Source: CAYWBU01 sp942491525 (GTDB lineage Bacteria > Desulfobacterota > Desulfomonilia > UBA1062). From it: a DNA stretch of 64,000 nucleotides. The translations under genes were made by a program, and so were the position numbers. Positions 43,920 through 52,065 of this stretch are shown in pieces. The stretch spans positions 310,001 through 374,000 of the forward strand of contig CALOBW010000020.1 in NCBI GenBank assembly GCA_942491525.1, read 5' to 3'. The notes beneath the pieces were generated by a model. It was not told where the DNA came from and made no database searches. It was given only the letters and a program-made list of their open reading frames with translations. The stretch's first letter is position 1. The number at the start of each line of letters is the position of its first letter.

Positions 43920-44932
43920 ATAGCTCCTCCGCGGTTGCCCGGCCCGACTCCGCGCCGGCGACCGATCTCGTTAAAGAGTTTGTCATAACCCTTGAGCTCA
44001 TCTTCAAGCTGGGCGCGGCGCGCCCCCTTGCCCGGATAGATCAAGTAGTCCTGCGAATAGTTCAAAGGCGTAAAGACCGGCATGACCACGTTGCAACCGG
44101 CCTTGAGCGCCCGGATACGCGCGCCCTCTTCAATGATGCCCATGGCCGTGGTGGCCGGAATGTTGGTGTCATGGGTCAGGATGCGCGCTAAAGACATCAT
44201 GCGGATGCTGGTCTCAACACTGCCGGTCGGGTGATCCTTCAGAGGCGTATCGGGGTGGGCCACAAAGGGCCCCAGGCCGATCATGTCCACATCCAGCTCC
44301 TTCAAGAGCAGCAGGTCATCGGCCAGATCCTCTTCTGTCTGACCGGGCAGACCCACCAGGCAGCCCGAGCCCACCTCATAACCCAGAACCTTGAGGTGGC
44401 GCAGGATGTTGATGCGGGTATCGAGGTCACCGTCCGGATGCATCTCGGCGTAGATCGTCGGGTTGGCGGTCTCGTGGCGCAAGAGATAACGATCAGCGCC
44501 GGCCTCCTTCAGCCGGTCATAGACAGAAAGCTCAAACTCACCCAGCGAGAGGGTGATCATGAGGCCGGTCTCGGCCTTGATGCGGCGTACCAGCTCGCAG
44601 AGCATCTCTGTCGTGTAGTGCGGATCCTCGCCGGCCTGCAGCACCACCGTAGTCAGGCCGGCAGTCTTGATCTCATGGGCCACGGCCACAATCTCATCAA
44701 GACTCATGCGGTAGCGCCTGATATTGCCGTTCTCGCATCTGAGGCCGCAGTAGAGACAGCTGCGCGTACAGTAGTTGGAAAACTCGATGATGCCGCGCAT
44801 GCGGATCTCATCGCCCACGCACTCGCGGCGCACCAGATCGCCGGCCTCAAAGATGGGCGTTGACTCCTCGGCCGCCAGCAACGATACAAGCGTCTCTTTC
44901 AGATTTGAGCTGTTTCTGATTTGGTTAATCAT
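43916..44932 (-). CDS. hydE: [FeFe] hydrogenase maturase HydE
   Basis: Radical SAM protein of the H-cluster pathway, 338 residues, with the CX3CX2C motif in YCTRSCLYCGLR (about 52-62). The TIM-barrel body shows GEDPHYT and the conserved LRHETANP and LVGLPGQTEEDL segments. Stop overlaps the start of hydF. Follows the TM1266-like gene with a four-base overlap. Confidence 0.95.
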   Translation of the reverse strand: MINQIRNSSNLKETLVSLLAAEESTPIFEAGDLVRRECVGDEIRMRGIIEFSNYCTRSCLYCGLRCENGNIRRYRMSLDEIVAVAHEIKTAGLTTVVLQAGEDPHYTTEMLCELVRRIKAETGLMITLSLGEFELSVYDRLKEAGADRYLLRHETANPTIYAEMHPDGDLDTRINILRHLKVLGYEVGSGCLVGLPGQTEEDLADDLLLLKELDVDMIGLGPFVAHPDTPLKDHPTGSVETSIRMMSLARILTHDTNIPATTAMGIIEEGARIRALKAGCNVVMPVFTPLNYSQDYLIYPGKGARRAQLEDELKGYDKLFNEIGRRRGVGPGNRGGAI

Positions 44933-45174
44933 ATCTTGGTCAGGGCCGACTTGACCTCCACGCCGCTCAATGACCCCAGTCTGCCGGTCAGCGCGCCGAT
45001 CTGATCGGTGCTGCCGTTGATGATCAGCGAGATGATGTGGATGGACTTGGGCTCGTAGGGAATGCCCAGGCGTCCCACGATCAGGTCGCCGAATTCGCTC
45101 AGTAGATCATTGACCTTGGCGGCGCTGTTTTTACGGTCAGTAATGATAATTGTCACTGTACCAATACGTGCCAT
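44929..45174 (-). CDS. TM1266-like iron-only hydrogenase system regulator
   Basis: An 81-residue protein (ARIGTVTIIITDRKNSAAKVNDLL, shown in part as the N-terminus) of the small ACT-like family found beside [FeFe] hydrogenase genes and annotated as a hydrogenase system regulator. Experimental role is not established. Starts at the ATG at 45172-45174 with AGGAG before it. It is separated from hydA by a terminator-like hairpin and coupled to hydE. Confidence 0.87.
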   Translation of the reverse strand: MARIGTVTIIITDRKNSAAKVNDLLSEFGDLIVGRLGIPYEPKSIHIISLIINGSTDQIGALTGRLGSLSGVEVKSALTKI

Positions 45175-45186
45175 GTTTTCTCCTAA

Positions 45187-45222
45187 TAAAAATGGGGTGT
45201 CTGCCGGGAGCAGACACCCCAT
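45187..45222 (-). terminator. hairpin between hydA and the maturation genes
   Basis: On the minus strand ATGGGGTGTCTG-CTCCCGG-CAGACACCCCAT (45222-45192) forms a perfect 12-pair stem followed by TTTTATTA. It lies after hydA and just before the SD of the next gene. It can work as terminator or attenuator that keeps maturation genes below the structural genes. Confidence 0.75.
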
Positions 45223-45285
45223 GTGTCGTTTTCATGCTCCCTTAAGGTCAGGCGAACCCTCCCCCGCAGGCGATATTTAGTTGTA

Positions 45286-47034
45286 TTAATCCTCTTTCAG
45301 AACTCTGAACCCCCGGGGGGTGTAGTGAGTGTGCAGCAGGTCGTGGGACTTGTGGCCCAGCGGCTCGCCGAGATACTCATCGTAGAGTTTCTTGACCGAC
45401 TCGTTCTGGTGCGACTGACGGATCTTCTGCACCTTAGCGTCGTCGGTGTAGAGGGCGCCGGCGCGCAGCTGGCGGATCTCATTGGTGGTCGGGATGGGCT
45501 GACCGCCGCCGGAGATACAGCCGCCGGGACAGGCCATGACCTCGATGAAGTGATAGTCGCACTCACCGGCCTTGATCTGCTCCATGAGCTTGCGGGCATT
45601 GCCCAGACCGTGGGCCACGGCAACCTTGACGTCGCCCAGCTCGCCGACCGGGATGGTGGCCTCTTTGACGCCTTCCAGGCCGCGCACCGGCAGAATGTCA
45701 AGGTTCTCGAGCTCTTCGCCGGTCACCACCGCATAGACGGTTCTGAGGGCCGCTTCCATAACACCACCGGTGGAACCGAAGATGGTACCGGCGCCGCTGT
45801 ACTCGCCCAGCGGATTGTCATAGTCGGCATCCTCAAGGTTGACGAAATCGATACCGGCCTCCTTGATCATGCGGGCCAGCTCGCGGGTGGTCAGAACAAA
45901 GTCGACATCCTTGAGCTCATCCTTGCCCATCTCGGGCCGCTGGGACTCATACTTCTTGGCCGTACAGGGCATGATGGAGACAGTTACGATCTTCTTGGGA
46001 TCGATACCCTGCTTCTCGGCATAGTAGCTCTTGATCAGGGCGCCCAGCATCTGGTGGGGCGACTTGCAGCTGGAGAGGTGATCCAGCTGCTCCGGGTAGA
46101 AGTGCTCACAGAACTTGATCCAGCCCGGTGAACAGGATGTGATCATGGGCAGTTTGCCACCCTCTTTAACGCGCTGCAGCAGCTCGCTACCCTCTTCCAT
46201 GATGGTCAGGTCGGCGGCAAAGTTGGTATCAAAGACCTTGTCGAAGCCGAGCTTCCTAAGGGCACCGATCATCTTGCCGGTCACCAGGCTGCCGGCCGGC
46301 ATGCCGAACTCTTCGCCCAGGGCGACGCGGATGGCCGGAGCCTCCTGCACCATGACGATCTTGTCGGGATCATTAATGGCATCCCAGACGCCCTTGGTGT
46401 CATCCTTCTCGTGCAGGGCGCCCACCGGGCAGGCCACCACACACTGGCCGCACATTGAACAGGCCACCTCATTCAGCGGCAGGTCAAAGGCGGTACCGAT
46501 CTTGACGCCGTCGCCGCGGAAGGAGGCCGAAAGAGCGGAGACGCTCTGGACCTGCTCGCAGACGGTTACACAGCGGTAGCACTTGATGCACTTGTCGGGA
46601 TCGCGCACAATTGAGGGACTGGAATCATCGATCTCATGCTTGAAATCGGGATAGTTGAATCTGATCTCGCGCAGGCCCACCTGCTCGGCCACACTCTGCA
46701 GATTGCAGTTGCCGTTGCGGATACAGAGGTTGCACTCGGTAGGGTGGTTGGCCAGCATCAGCTCAACGTTCATGCGGCGCGCCTCGCGCACCCGGTTGGT
46801 GTTGGTTCTGACGACCATGCCCTCGGCCACCGGCATTACGCAGGAGGCAGCCAGCGAGCGGCCGCCCTCGATCTCGACCACACAGACGCGGCAGGCGCCC
46901 GGCTTATGGTCGATCTCTTCGGACACACACAGAGTCGGGATCGAAATGCCAACCTGTTTGGCGGCCTGCAGCACGGTGGTGCCGGCCTCGACCTCAAGTT
47001 TAATATCATCAATAGTCAGACTAACTTTACTCAT
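45286..47034 (-). CDS. hydA: [FeFe] hydrogenase catalytic subunit HydA (group A, NuoG-like)
   Basis: Soluble hydrogenase subunit, 582 residues. In order: a [2Fe-2S] domain (Cys near 36-65), a His/Cys3 cluster (HPTECNLCIRNGNC), two [4Fe-4S] motifs (CIKCYRCVTVC and CSMCGQCVVACP), then the H-domain with L1 TSCSPGW, L2 MPCTAKKYE and L3 MACPGGCISGGGQP. All four H-cluster Cys positions are present. A C-terminal small-subunit domain (HYTPRG) closes the protein. Start is the ATG at 47032-47034 with a GGAG SD; longer frames overlap hydB. It works with HydB and HydC. Confidence 0.97.
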   Translation of the reverse strand: MSKVSLTIDDIKLEVEAGTTVLQAAKQVGISIPTLCVSEEIDHKPGACRVCVVEIEGGRSLAASCVMPVAEGMVVRTNTNRVREARRMNVELMLANHPTECNLCIRNGNCNLQSVAEQVGLREIRFNYPDFKHEIDDSSPSIVRDPDKCIKCYRCVTVCEQVQSVSALSASFRGDGVKIGTAFDLPLNEVACSMCGQCVVACPVGALHEKDDTKGVWDAINDPDKIVMVQEAPAIRVALGEEFGMPAGSLVTGKMIGALRKLGFDKVFDTNFAADLTIMEEGSELLQRVKEGGKLPMITSCSPGWIKFCEHFYPEQLDHLSSCKSPHQMLGALIKSYYAEKQGIDPKKIVTVSIMPCTAKKYESQRPEMGKDELKDVDFVLTTRELARMIKEAGIDFVNLEDADYDNPLGEYSGAGTIFGSTGGVMEAALRTVYAVVTGEELENLDILPVRGLEGVKEATIPVGELGDVKVAVAHGLGNARKLMEQIKAGECDYHFIEVMACPGGCISGGGQPIPTTNEIRQLRAGALYTDDAKVQKIRQSHQNESVKKLYDEYLGEPLGHKSHDLLHTHYTPRGFRVLKED

Positions 47035-47044
47035 ATCTATCTCC

Positions 47045-48838
47045 CTAAGCCACCTTGACGGCGTCAAACTTACAGGCATCCTTACAGACGCCGCACTTGA
47101 TACAGTTGGCGGTATCGATGATGTGCAGCTTCTTCTTCTCACCGCTGATACACTGCTGCGGGCACTTGCGGGCGCAGGCGGTGCAGCCGATGCACTTGTC
47201 GGGGTCGATGCTGTAGACCGCCAGATCCTTACAGATGCCGGCCGGGCAGCGCTTCTCATAAATGTGGGCCTCATACTCGTCGCGGAAGTAGCGCAGAGTT
47301 GAAAGCACCGGATTGGGAGCCGTCTGTCCCAAACCGCAGAGGGCCGAATCCTTGATGGTGCGGGCCAGCTCTTCGAGCAGCTCGATGTCGCCCTCCTTGC
47401 CCAGGCCCTTGGTCATGCGGCGCAGAATCTCCAGCATGCGCTTGGTGCCTTCACGGCAGGGGGTACACTTGCCGCAGGACTCTTCCTGACAGAACTCCAT
47501 GAAGAAGGCGGCGGTGTCGACCATGCAGGTGTCCTCGTCCATGACGATCAAACCGCCGGAACCCATGATGGCGCCGACCTTGATGATCTCCTCATAGTCG
47601 ATGATGGTATCGAGGGCCTCCTCGGGGATGCAGCCGCCGGACGGCCCGCCCAGCTGGGCAGCCTTGAACTTCTTGCTGCCGGGCACGCCGCCGCCGATGT
47701 CGTAGATGATCTCACGGATCGAGGTGCCCATGGGCACTTCAACCAGGCCGACATTCTTGACGTCACCGGTCAGGGCGAAAACCTTGGTGCCCTTGGACTT
47801 CTCAGTGCCGATGGAGCTGTACCAGCTGCCGCCTTTGAGGATGATCTGGGCCACATTGGCGTAAGTCTCAACGTTGTTCAGCACCGACGGTTTCTGCCAG
47901 AGCCCCTTGTGGGCCGGGAAAGGCGGACGGGGACGCGGCATGCCGCGCTTGCCCTCGATGGAGTTCATCAGGGCGGTCTCTTCGCCGCAGACAAAGGCGC
48001 CGGCGCCCTGGTAGATCTCGATATCAAGGCTGTAGTCGGACTCAAGGATCTGCTCGCCCAGCAGACCGTATTCGCGGGCCTGGGCGATGGCCACTTCAAG
48101 ACGCCGGATGGCCAGCGGATACTCGGCGCGGCAGTAGATATAACCCTTGGATGCGCCGATGGCGTAACCGGCAATGATCATGCCCTCAAGCACGGCATGC
48201 GGATCACCCTCGAGGATCGAACGGTCCATGAAGGCCCCTGGGTCGCCCTCGTCGGCGTTACAGAGAATATACTTCTGGTCACCCTCGGCCTGGGCAGCAA
48301 ACTGCCACTTGAGACCGGTGGGGAAACCGCCGCCGCCGCGGCCGCGCATGCCGGACTTCTTCATCTCGTCGATGACCTCTTCACGGGTCATCTCGGACAA
48401 AGCCTTGGCGGCACCCATGTAGCCGTCGCGGGCGATGTAGTCGTCGATCTTTTCGGCGTCGATCAGGCCGCGGTTACGCAGCGTCACCAGCTGCTGCTTG
48501 GCAAAGAAGGGGATCTCGCCGATGCGCGGAATGGACTCCAGTGTCTCGGCGCCGGTGTACATCAGGCGCTCGACCGGGCGGCCCTTGATGATATGCTCGT
48601 CGATGACCTCGACAACATCATCAACCTTAAACTTCTGATAGAAGGTTCCGCCGGGATAGAGCACGACCACCGGACCGGCGGCGCAGAAGCCCATGCAGCC
48701 GGCATCCACAACCACGACCTCGTCGGCCATGTCGCGGGCTTCGAGCTCGCTGATAAACTTCTTGCGAATCTCTTCGCCCTTCATCGACTTGCAGCCTGTG
48801 CCACCACAGACCAGAACGTGTGCTTTAAAAATCTTCAT
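47045..48838 (-). CDS. hydB: HydB: NuoF-like NAD(P)H/FMN subunit
   Basis: A 597-residue subunit of the trimeric hydrogenase. It has an N-terminal thioredoxin-like [2Fe-2S] domain (CGGTGCKSM, CMGFC), the NuoF core with NADH loop GRGGGGFPTGLKW and FMN loop NADEGDPGAF, the [4Fe-4S] motif ESCGKCTPCREG and a C-terminal two-cluster ferredoxin (CIGCTACARKCP, CIKCGVCKDAC). These make it the electron hub between NADH and ferredoxin in bifurcating hydrogenases. Overlaps the ferredoxin gene by one base. Confidence 0.96.
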   Translation of the reverse strand: MKIFKAHVLVCGGTGCKSMKGEEIRKKFISELEARDMADEVVVVDAGCMGFCAAGPVVVLYPGGTFYQKFKVDDVVEVIDEHIIKGRPVERLMYTGAETLESIPRIGEIPFFAKQQLVTLRNRGLIDAEKIDDYIARDGYMGAAKALSEMTREEVIDEMKKSGMRGRGGGGFPTGLKWQFAAQAEGDQKYILCNADEGDPGAFMDRSILEGDPHAVLEGMIIAGYAIGASKGYIYCRAEYPLAIRRLEVAIAQAREYGLLGEQILESDYSLDIEIYQGAGAFVCGEETALMNSIEGKRGMPRPRPPFPAHKGLWQKPSVLNNVETYANVAQIILKGGSWYSSIGTEKSKGTKVFALTGDVKNVGLVEVPMGTSIREIIYDIGGGVPGSKKFKAAQLGGPSGGCIPEEALDTIIDYEEIIKVGAIMGSGGLIVMDEDTCMVDTAAFFMEFCQEESCGKCTPCREGTKRMLEILRRMTKGLGKEGDIELLEELARTIKDSALCGLGQTAPNPVLSTLRYFRDEYEAHIYEKRCPAGICKDLAVYSIDPDKCIGCTACARKCPQQCISGEKKKLHIIDTANCIKCGVCKDACKFDAVKVA

Positions 48839-49224
48839 CAGGCTTCTCCCTCCTGATCATCGCGGGCCATGACGAAGTCGCTCTGCACGAGTCCGTCGAT
48901 GATGTGGCGCTGGAAGATCTGGCGCACCTTGGCCTCATTCAGTCTTTCGTAGAGGATGGTGTCTTCACCCTGAATCTCGATGGTGGCCAGGGGTTCACGG
49001 CTGCAGACACCGATACAACCGGAGGTTACCACCATGATATCGTCTCGATCGCTGTTCGCGATCTCATCCATGAAGGTCTCAGCGATCTTCTTGGCGCCCG
49101 AGGCGATGCCGCAGGTGCCCATATGGACGTTGATCTTGACGTTCTTCTCGCCGCTGCGGAAGAGATCCTCTTTTTTAACGCGTTCCTTAATCTTCTTCAG
49201 ATCATCAATTGTAAGTTTAGCCAT
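48838..49224 (-). CDS. [2Fe-2S] ferredoxin-like protein of the hydrogenase operon
   Basis: A 128-residue thioredoxin-fold ferredoxin with Cys pairs in HMGTCGIASGA and SGCIGVCSREP, the ligands of one [2Fe-2S] cluster. Similar small proteins occur beside hydABC in Clostridia and Thermotoga (often called HydD). It may carry electrons or assist assembly. Starts 11 bases after hydC and overlaps hydB. Confidence 0.87.
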   Translation of the reverse strand: MAKLTIDDLKKIKERVKKEDLFRSGEKNVKINVHMGTCGIASGAKKIAETFMDEIANSDRDDIMVVTSGCIGVCSREPLATIEIQGEDTILYERLNEAKVRQIFQRHIIDGLVQSDFVMARDDQEGEA

Positions 49225-49235
49225 TATTGATCTCC

Positions 49236-49742
49236 CTATCTGTACTGATCCAGGATCTTTTCCATGTCAGCGGCCTTGACCTGCCCATGGGTATCTTCGT
49301 TGATAACCACGACCGGAGCCAGACCACAGGTGCCGACGCAGCGCACGCTCTCGACGGAGTAGCGCTTGTCAGCGGTGCAGCCGCCCGGTTCCACGTCCAG
49401 CAGGCTGCAGACCTCATCCAGGACCTGCTGAGCACCCTTGACATAACAGGCGGTTCCCATGCAGACGCGTACCACGTGGCGGCCCTTAGGCGTCATGCTG
49501 AAGAATGAGTAGAAGGTTACAACTCCGTATACATTGGCCACCGGGATGTTGAGCCCCTCGGCAATGTGCTGCTGGATGGCTGGCGGCAGATAGCCGATCA
49601 CGTCCTGAACTTTCTCCAGGACCGGAATCAGCGCACCAGGCTTGTCATGGTTGTCGGTGATAATTTTATCGACCGCAGCCAACTGGGCATCACTGAAACA
49701 CCCCAGGCCTTCCGACACATCTATAACACTCATAGACGACAT
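49236..49742 (-). CDS. hydC: HydC: NuoE-like subunit
   Basis: A 168-residue NuoE-type thioredoxin-fold subunit with the four Cys ligands in RVCMGTACYVKG and VRCVGTCGLAP for a [2Fe-2S] cluster. First gene of the minus-strand hydrogenase operon. SD GGAGGG lies eight bases before the ATG, and a Rex-like palindrome lies 35 bases upstream. Length and motif positions match HydC of trimeric hydrogenases. Confidence 0.95.
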   Translation of the reverse strand: MSSMSVIDVSEGLGCFSDAQLAAVDKIITDNHDKPGALIPVLEKVQDVIGYLPPAIQQHIAEGLNIPVANVYGVVTFYSFFSMTPKGRHVVRVCMGTACYVKGAQQVLDEVCSLLDVEPGGCTADKRYSVESVRCVGTCGLAPVVVINEDTHGQVKAADMEKILDQYR

Positions 49743-49776
49743 TCTATACCCTCCATACGGGGACTTACATGTCCAC

Positions 49777-49794
49777 CTGTTATTTTTTTAACAT
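49777..49794. promoter_or_regulatory. Rex-like operator upstream of hydC
   Basis: CTGTTATTTTTTTAACAT contains the inverted repeat TGTTA-N6-TAACA and matches the Rex consensus TTGTTAANNNNTTAACAA except at the two outermost bases and one inner base. Rex senses NADH/NAD+ and represses hydrogenase and fermentation genes in many bacteria. The site ends 35 bases before hydC, a repressor position. No rex gene is in this window. Confidence 0.6.
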
Positions 49795-50011
49795 GCTTCG
49801 CAGATATAGACCTGCATGGCAAGCAAAAAAACCCATACCATTTTTCCGAATTCAGTTCATTGACAACTGGCTCGCTATGCTTGAAATATCTGATATACAC
49901 GGACTAAACTCCTCATCGACCAGTCTGCTGCAAACATTAGTAACGATTATCATTTACCCTCCCCGCATCACATAGGACAAGGATAGTTATAGCCTAACAC
50001 ATGACAACCCT

Positions 50012-50039
50012 TTGACTCCAATCCATATTATGCTAAATA
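50012..50039 (+). promoter_or_regulatory. promoter giving a leaderless pepD mRNA
   Basis: TTGACT (50012-50017), a 16-base spacer and TAAATA (50034-50039) place +1 at 50046, the A of the pepD start codon. No SD is present. Confidence 0.6.
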
Positions 50040-50045
50040 TCCGAC

Positions 50046-51458
50046 ATGGACATTGACAAGCTCACCCCCCGCAATCTATGGCAATCATTCAGTAAAATCA
50101 GCAAGATCCCCCATGAATCACGCAACGAGCAACAGCTTGTTGACTTCATCCGCCAACTGGCCGCAACCAACGGCGCGCAACATGTCAGCGACCAGGCCGG
50201 CAACCTGCTGGTCAGACTGCCGGGCAACCTTGATAAACCGACGCTCATTCTGCAGAGCCATCTGGACATGGTCTGTGAAAAAAATGACAGCTCTTCACAC
50301 AACTTTTACACAGACCCCCTAGAGCTGATCGTTGACGGCGAGTGGATGCGGGCCAACGGCACCACCCTGGGCGCCGACAACGGTATCGGCGTAGCCGCCA
50401 TGCTCAGCCTGATTGAAGATCCGGCCATCCCGCACCCGCCCCTGGAGCTGCTCTTCACCATCGACGAGGAGACCGGCCTCAACGGCGCCTGCGGCCTTGA
50501 TCCGGCCATCCTGAGCGGCCGGACCCTGCTCAACCTGGACTCCGAAGATGACGGCAAGTTCTGCATCGGCTGTGCCGGCGGCCTGGACACCCGCCTCAGC
50601 CTTGAACTGGACCGCCAAGAGCGGATCACAGACGCATGCCGGACCATCACCATCAGCGGACTGCAGGGCGGCCACTCAGGCACGGATATCGATGCCGGAC
50701 TGGCCAACGCCATCAAGCTGCTGGCACGCACCTTAATGGCCCTGCCCCAGCCGTTCAGACTGATCGCGCTTGCCGGGGGCACCAAGCACAACGCCATCCC
50801 GCGCACCGCATCCGCCACAATAAGCGGCGACGAACCACTCGAGCCGCTGCTGGAGCAGCTCCAGCAGCAGTTCCGCGCCGAATTCCCCAACGACCCGCTG
50901 ATCACCCTGAGCTGCAGTCAAACCTGCGGCGGCCGACCGCTGTCAGAACAGCAGAGCGCAACCATCATCAGGCTCCTGAATGAACTGCCCCACGGCGTAA
51001 CCGGGCGCACCGAGATCCTGGAGCGCGACATGGTCGCCACCTCAACCAACCTGGCCATCTGCTCCATGGAGGAGAGTCTGCTGCAGATCACCACCAGTCA
51101 GCGCAGCTTCGATCGGGACTCGATCGAGGCGCTCAACCGCGAAATCATCAGGATTGCCGATGCCGCCGGGGCGCAGAGCCGCAGCGGCCAGGGCTATCCC
51201 GGCTGGCTGCCGCAGCCGGATTCAGCGATCATCAGGAGGTCCATCCAGGCCTACAGAGAGCTGCGTGGCCATGATCCCGAGATTGAGGTGATCCACGCCG
51301 GACTGGAGTGCGGCGTAATCGGCAGCAAGATACCCGACCTGGAGATGATCTCTTTCGGCCCGACCATCATGAACCCCCACTCCCCCTCCGAGCGGGTGCA
51401 CATTCCGGCGGTCAAGAACTTCTGGGAGCTCCTGCTTGCAATACTGAAAAGCTGCTGA
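50046..51458 (+). CDS. pepD: aminoacyl-histidine dipeptidase (PepD, M20 family)
   Basis: A 470-residue zinc dipeptidase cleaving dipeptides such as Xaa-His in the cytoplasm. The M20 metal ligands are visible: His in SHLDMV (about 76-82), Asp in LGADNGIGVA, Glu-Glu in DEETGL and the later Asp and His in LDSEDDGKF and NPHSPSERV. A dimerisation domain lies between. No SD is found before the ATG, which coincides with a predicted transcription start. Confidence 0.93.
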   Translation: MDIDKLTPRNLWQSFSKISKIPHESRNEQQLVDFIRQLAATNGAQHVSDQAGNLLVRLPGNLDKPTLILQSHLDMVCEKNDSSSHNFYTDPLELIVDGEWMRANGTTLGADNGIGVAAMLSLIEDPAIPHPPLELLFTIDEETGLNGACGLDPAILSGRTLLNLDSEDDGKFCIGCAGGLDTRLSLELDRQERITDACRTITISGLQGGHSGTDIDAGLANAIKLLARTLMALPQPFRLIALAGGTKHNAIPRTASATISGDEPLEPLLEQLQQQFRAEFPNDPLITLSCSQTCGGRPLSEQQSATIIRLLNELPHGVTGRTEILERDMVATSTNLAICSMEESLLQITTSQRSFDRDSIEALNREIIRIADAAGAQSRSGQGYPGWLPQPDSAIIRRSIQAYRELRGHDPEIEVIHAGLECGVIGSKIPDLEMISFGPTIMNPHSPSERVHIPAVKNFWELLLAILKSC

Positions 51459-51465
51459 ACAGGGA

Positions 51466-51481
51466 GGCCCCCAAGGGGGCC
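51466..51481 (+). terminator. GC-rich hairpin after pepD
   Basis: GGCCCCC-AA-GGGGGCC lies just after the pepD stop. It has no following T-run, so it is a weak terminator or an mRNA 3' stabiliser. Confidence 0.45.
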
Positions 51482-51629
51482 GGCCCTTCCCGTTCCAACA
51501 GCCAAGAGCTACGCGTTTTATCTCCGCCATCCGCACGAATCCGCAATACCTGCAGAAACACAATATTTACGTTAGTTTATCATCTACATGACCCCCGATA
51601 AATGACTTACGAAATATTATACGCGAATG

Positions 51630-51657
51630 TTGACTTGCGAATTAAACTTCGTATATA
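51630..51657 (+). promoter_or_regulatory. promoter of the winged-helix regulator gene
   Basis: TTGACT (51630-51635), a 16-base spacer and TATATA (51652-51657), +1 near 51664, giving a 30-base leader with an AGGAG SD. An imperfect inverted repeat GCGAA-TTAAAC-TTCGT covers the spacer and -10 and may be an operator for autoregulation. Confidence 0.6.
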
Positions 51658-51693
51658 GCTGTTCGCGACAAGCAAAAATTAGGAGATCTTCGC

Positions 51694-51999
51694 ATGAATG
51701 AAGCGACAAAAACGGACCAGCCGAACTGGACATTTCTGACCAACCACGCGCACGTGCTGCTCTGCCTGGTCGGCGATCCGGCGATGCGGATGCGCGACAT
51801 CGCAGAGCTGGTCGGCATCACCGAACGGGCAGTCCAGCAGATCATAGCCGACCTTGACAATGCCGGCTATCTTGACCGCGAACGCAGCGGGCGCTGCAAC
51901 GTCTATCAGATCCACGAAGACAAACACCTGCGCCACCCGCTGGAGGCTCACAGCAAGATCGCAGACCTGCTCACATTCCTCCTGCAAAAGGATGAGTAG
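51694..51999 (+). CDS. winged-helix transcriptional regulator
   Basis: A 101-residue protein with one winged helix-turn-helix domain (about 15-75): HVLLCLVGDPAMRMRDIAELVGITERAVQQIIADLDNAGYL in part, then a wing (ERSGRCNVYQI). MarR/ArsR-like architecture without cysteine metal sites. It lies 66 bases before the DUF4914-like gene, which it may regulate. It has an SD and a promoter with an operator-like repeat. Confidence 0.83.
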   Translation: MNEATKTDQPNWTFLTNHAHVLLCLVGDPAMRMRDIAELVGITERAVQQIIADLDNAGYLDRERSGRCNVYQIHEDKHLRHPLEAHSKIADLLTFLLQKDE

Positions 52000-52065
52000 G
52001 AGCGTCGCGACCAACCACTATTCAAAGACAGCACTGAACTGCTGCAGCATAAGGAGAACACATTA

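Larger units (their letters stand above)
49743..50045. other. divergent regulatory region hydC/pepD
   Basis: About 300 bases without a gene. They hold the Rex-like site (49777-49794), the pepD promoter (50012-50039) and several AT-rich stretches. On the hydC side no well-spaced sigma70 promoter stands out (a weak TATATC lies near 49803-49808 on the minus strand), and no sigma54 pair was found. Confidence 0.45.

Noticed and set aside
47035..47274. HydA N-terminal extension
   Set aside because: It lies inside hydB in another frame; residues are Ser/Arg-rich antisense-like noise.
49795..49860. Sigma54 promoter for hydC
   Set aside because: GG and GC pairs are present on the minus strand but the spacing is 11 or more rather than 10.
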